Part shown: positions 15,517 through 16,400 of the stretch, one piece after another
Layout: each line of letters opens with the position of its first letter
Numbering within the stretch: the first letter of the stretch is position 1
NCBI GenBank assembly: GCA_017991025.1
Contig: JAGNMT010000025.1
Location: 1 to 16,400 of the forward strand
Direction: 5' to 3'
From: Verrucomicrobiales bacterium
GTDB lineage: Bacteria; Verrucomicrobiota; Verrucomicrobiia; Verrucomicrobiales; DEV007
DNA length: 16,400 bases
Made by a program: the position numbers and the translations under genes
Notes under the pieces: generated by a model
The model's database searches: none
What the model was told of the DNA's origin: nothing
The model's input: only the letters and a program-made list of their open reading frames with translations

Positions 15517-15627
15517 CGATGATTTCAAAGATCCGTCTCACTGAATCGCATAGCGAGAATGCGGAAGGTAAATGGCTCAAATGGGCCCCCTTCCTTGCCG
15601 CGACTGCGTTCTACGTGAAGACGCCCC

Positions 15628-15655
15628 TTGAGACTACTGGTGAGAAGCGTTTATT
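15628..15655 (+). promoter_or_regulatory. Candidate promoter for DUF1501 gene
   Basis: TTGAGA at 15628-15633 (five of six consensus bases) is followed after 16 bases by TTTATT at 15650-15655 (four of six). Transcription would start near 15662, giving an A-rich leader of about 24 bases without a Shine-Dalgarno sequence. The match is moderate and could be chance. Confidence 0.3.
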
Positions 15656-15685
15656 CGTCACAACAATTACAAAACAAAACATCAT

Positions 15686-16400
15686 ATGAAAGGCTGCACA
15701 GATTTCTTCACTTCGGGCATGGCAAAGCGCCGCGAATTTCTGCAAGTTGGTTTCGCGGGTGGTATCGGCCTCTCACTTCCTGAACTCCTCAAGGTTGAGG
15801 CGAAGGCGCAGGCGAAGTTTTACGAGTCCAAAGAGGGAGTCGCGAAAGCGCTCATTCACATTTATCTTCCAGGCGGTTCCGCTCATCAGGAGACATGGGA
15901 TCCTAAGCCGCTGGCACCTGTGGAGTATCGCGGGCCATACAACGCGATCGACACTAATGTCGACGGGCTCCAATTCAGTGAGAATTTCAAAAATCTCGCC
16001 AAGGTGGCCGACAAGATGACGGTGATTCGTTCCATGACTCACGGTGAGGCGGCTCACGAAAGGGGAACGCACAATATGTTCACGGGTTACCGTCCGAGTC
16101 CCGCGCTCAAGTACCCCAGTTTTGGATCAGTTATCTCTCACGAATTGGGATCACGCAAAAATCTCCCTCCCTACGTCTGCGTTCCAAATGTTCCGAATGA
16201 ATTCGCGGGCACCGGCTATCTCAGCTCGATGTATGGCCCCTTCTCGGTTGGTAGCGATCCGGCGGCCGACAAGGGCTTTCAGGTTCTCGACCTGACGCTT
16301 CCCGGAGGTGTCGACAATGCGCGCTTTGAGCGCCGTCGCACCATGCTCGAGGCCGTCGATAGTCACTTCCGCAACATGGAGAAGGCCGACTCGATCGATG
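15686..16400 (+). CDS. DUF1501 family protein, 5' part
   Basis: The first 238 residues of a DUF1501 protein; the frame is open to the window end. The family belongs to the alkaline phosphatase/sulfatase-like fold group and is abundant in Planctomycetota and Verrucomicrobiota; its biochemical role is not established. A Tat-type signal is visible, with RREFLQVGF at 15-23 and a Gly/Leu-rich stretch. Family hallmarks are IHIYLPGGSAHQETWDPKP (57-75), the VIRSMTHGEAAHERGTHNMF stretch (113-132) with TGY next to it, and YPSFGSVISHELG (143-155). ATG 15686 was chosen because these proteins commonly start with a short Cys-containing segment before the Arg pair; ATG 15719 is an in-frame alternative. No Shine-Dalgarno is seen; the upstream 24 bases are A-rich. 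It is transcribed away from the cytochrome/WD40 gene and probably works with it at the cell envelope. Confidence 0.88.
   Translation, partial: MKGCTDFFTSGMAKRREFLQVGFAGGIGLSLPELLKVEAKAQAKFYESKEGVAKALIHIYLPGGSAHQETWDPKPLAPVEYRGPYNAIDTNVDGLQFSENFKNLAKVADKMTVIRSMTHGEAAHERGTHNMFTGYRPSPALKYPSFGSVISHELGSRKNLPPYVCVPNVPNEFAGTGYLSSMYGPFSVGSDPAADKGFQVLDLTLPGGVDNARFERRRTMLEAVDSHFRNMEKADSID

Overview
The window is about 58% GC by eye and looks like the chromosome of a Verrucomicrobiota or related PVC-group bacterium. This is inferred from the gene families: a CxPxR sulfatase with a HEAT-like tail, a Tat-exported Gfo/Idh/MocA oxidoreductase, a DUF1501 protein, and a large exported protein joining a planctomycete-type cytochrome c domain, a seven-blade WD40 propeller and a long coiled coil. 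The purine enzymes are of the kind shared with Bacteroidota-like lineages (long PurF, PurS/PurL/PurQ-type FGAM synthase). Species cannot be named from the sequence alone. No tRNA, rRNA, CRISPR array or insertion sequence was seen, and no gene-free stretch reaches 300 bases.

Region 1 (3..7150, + strand) is a compact de novo purine operon: the 3' end of a purC-like SAICAR synthase gene, then purS-like, purL, purQ, purM and purF. From purS onward the genes overlap or nearly touch (8-bp overlap, 31-bp overlap, 0-bp gap, 6-bp gap), so co-transcription and translational coupling are likely. PurS, PurL and PurQ make FGAM from FGAR, PurM makes AIR, PurF makes phosphoribosylamine from PRPP, and PurC acts further down the pathway. 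Three points stand out. The PurS-like protein is about twice the usual size and looks like a one-chain PurS pair. PurF lacks the iron-sulfur CxxC motif. PurF also carries Asn-Phe where other PurF enzymes have the oxyanion-hole Asn-Gly.

Region 2 (7226..11821, + strand) holds a secreted sulfatase, an MFS transporter and a Tat-exported Gfo/Idh/MocA oxidoreductase. Together they suggest a small accessory module for sulfated glycans or sugars, although the substrate cannot be read from the sequence. It is separated from the convergent gene that follows by 78 bp containing two hairpins.

Region 3 (11900..16400) is a divergent pair. On the minus strand is a 1173-residue exported cytochrome/WD40/coiled-coil protein. 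On the plus strand is a DUF1501 protein that runs off the window. Their shared 264-bp control region contains a perfect 15-bp palindrome, a consensus TATAAT box facing the minus-strand gene, a candidate promoter for the DUF1501 gene, and a 56-codon open frame whose stop overlaps the DUF1501 start as ATGA. This divergent unit is the best candidate in the window for a poorly described system.
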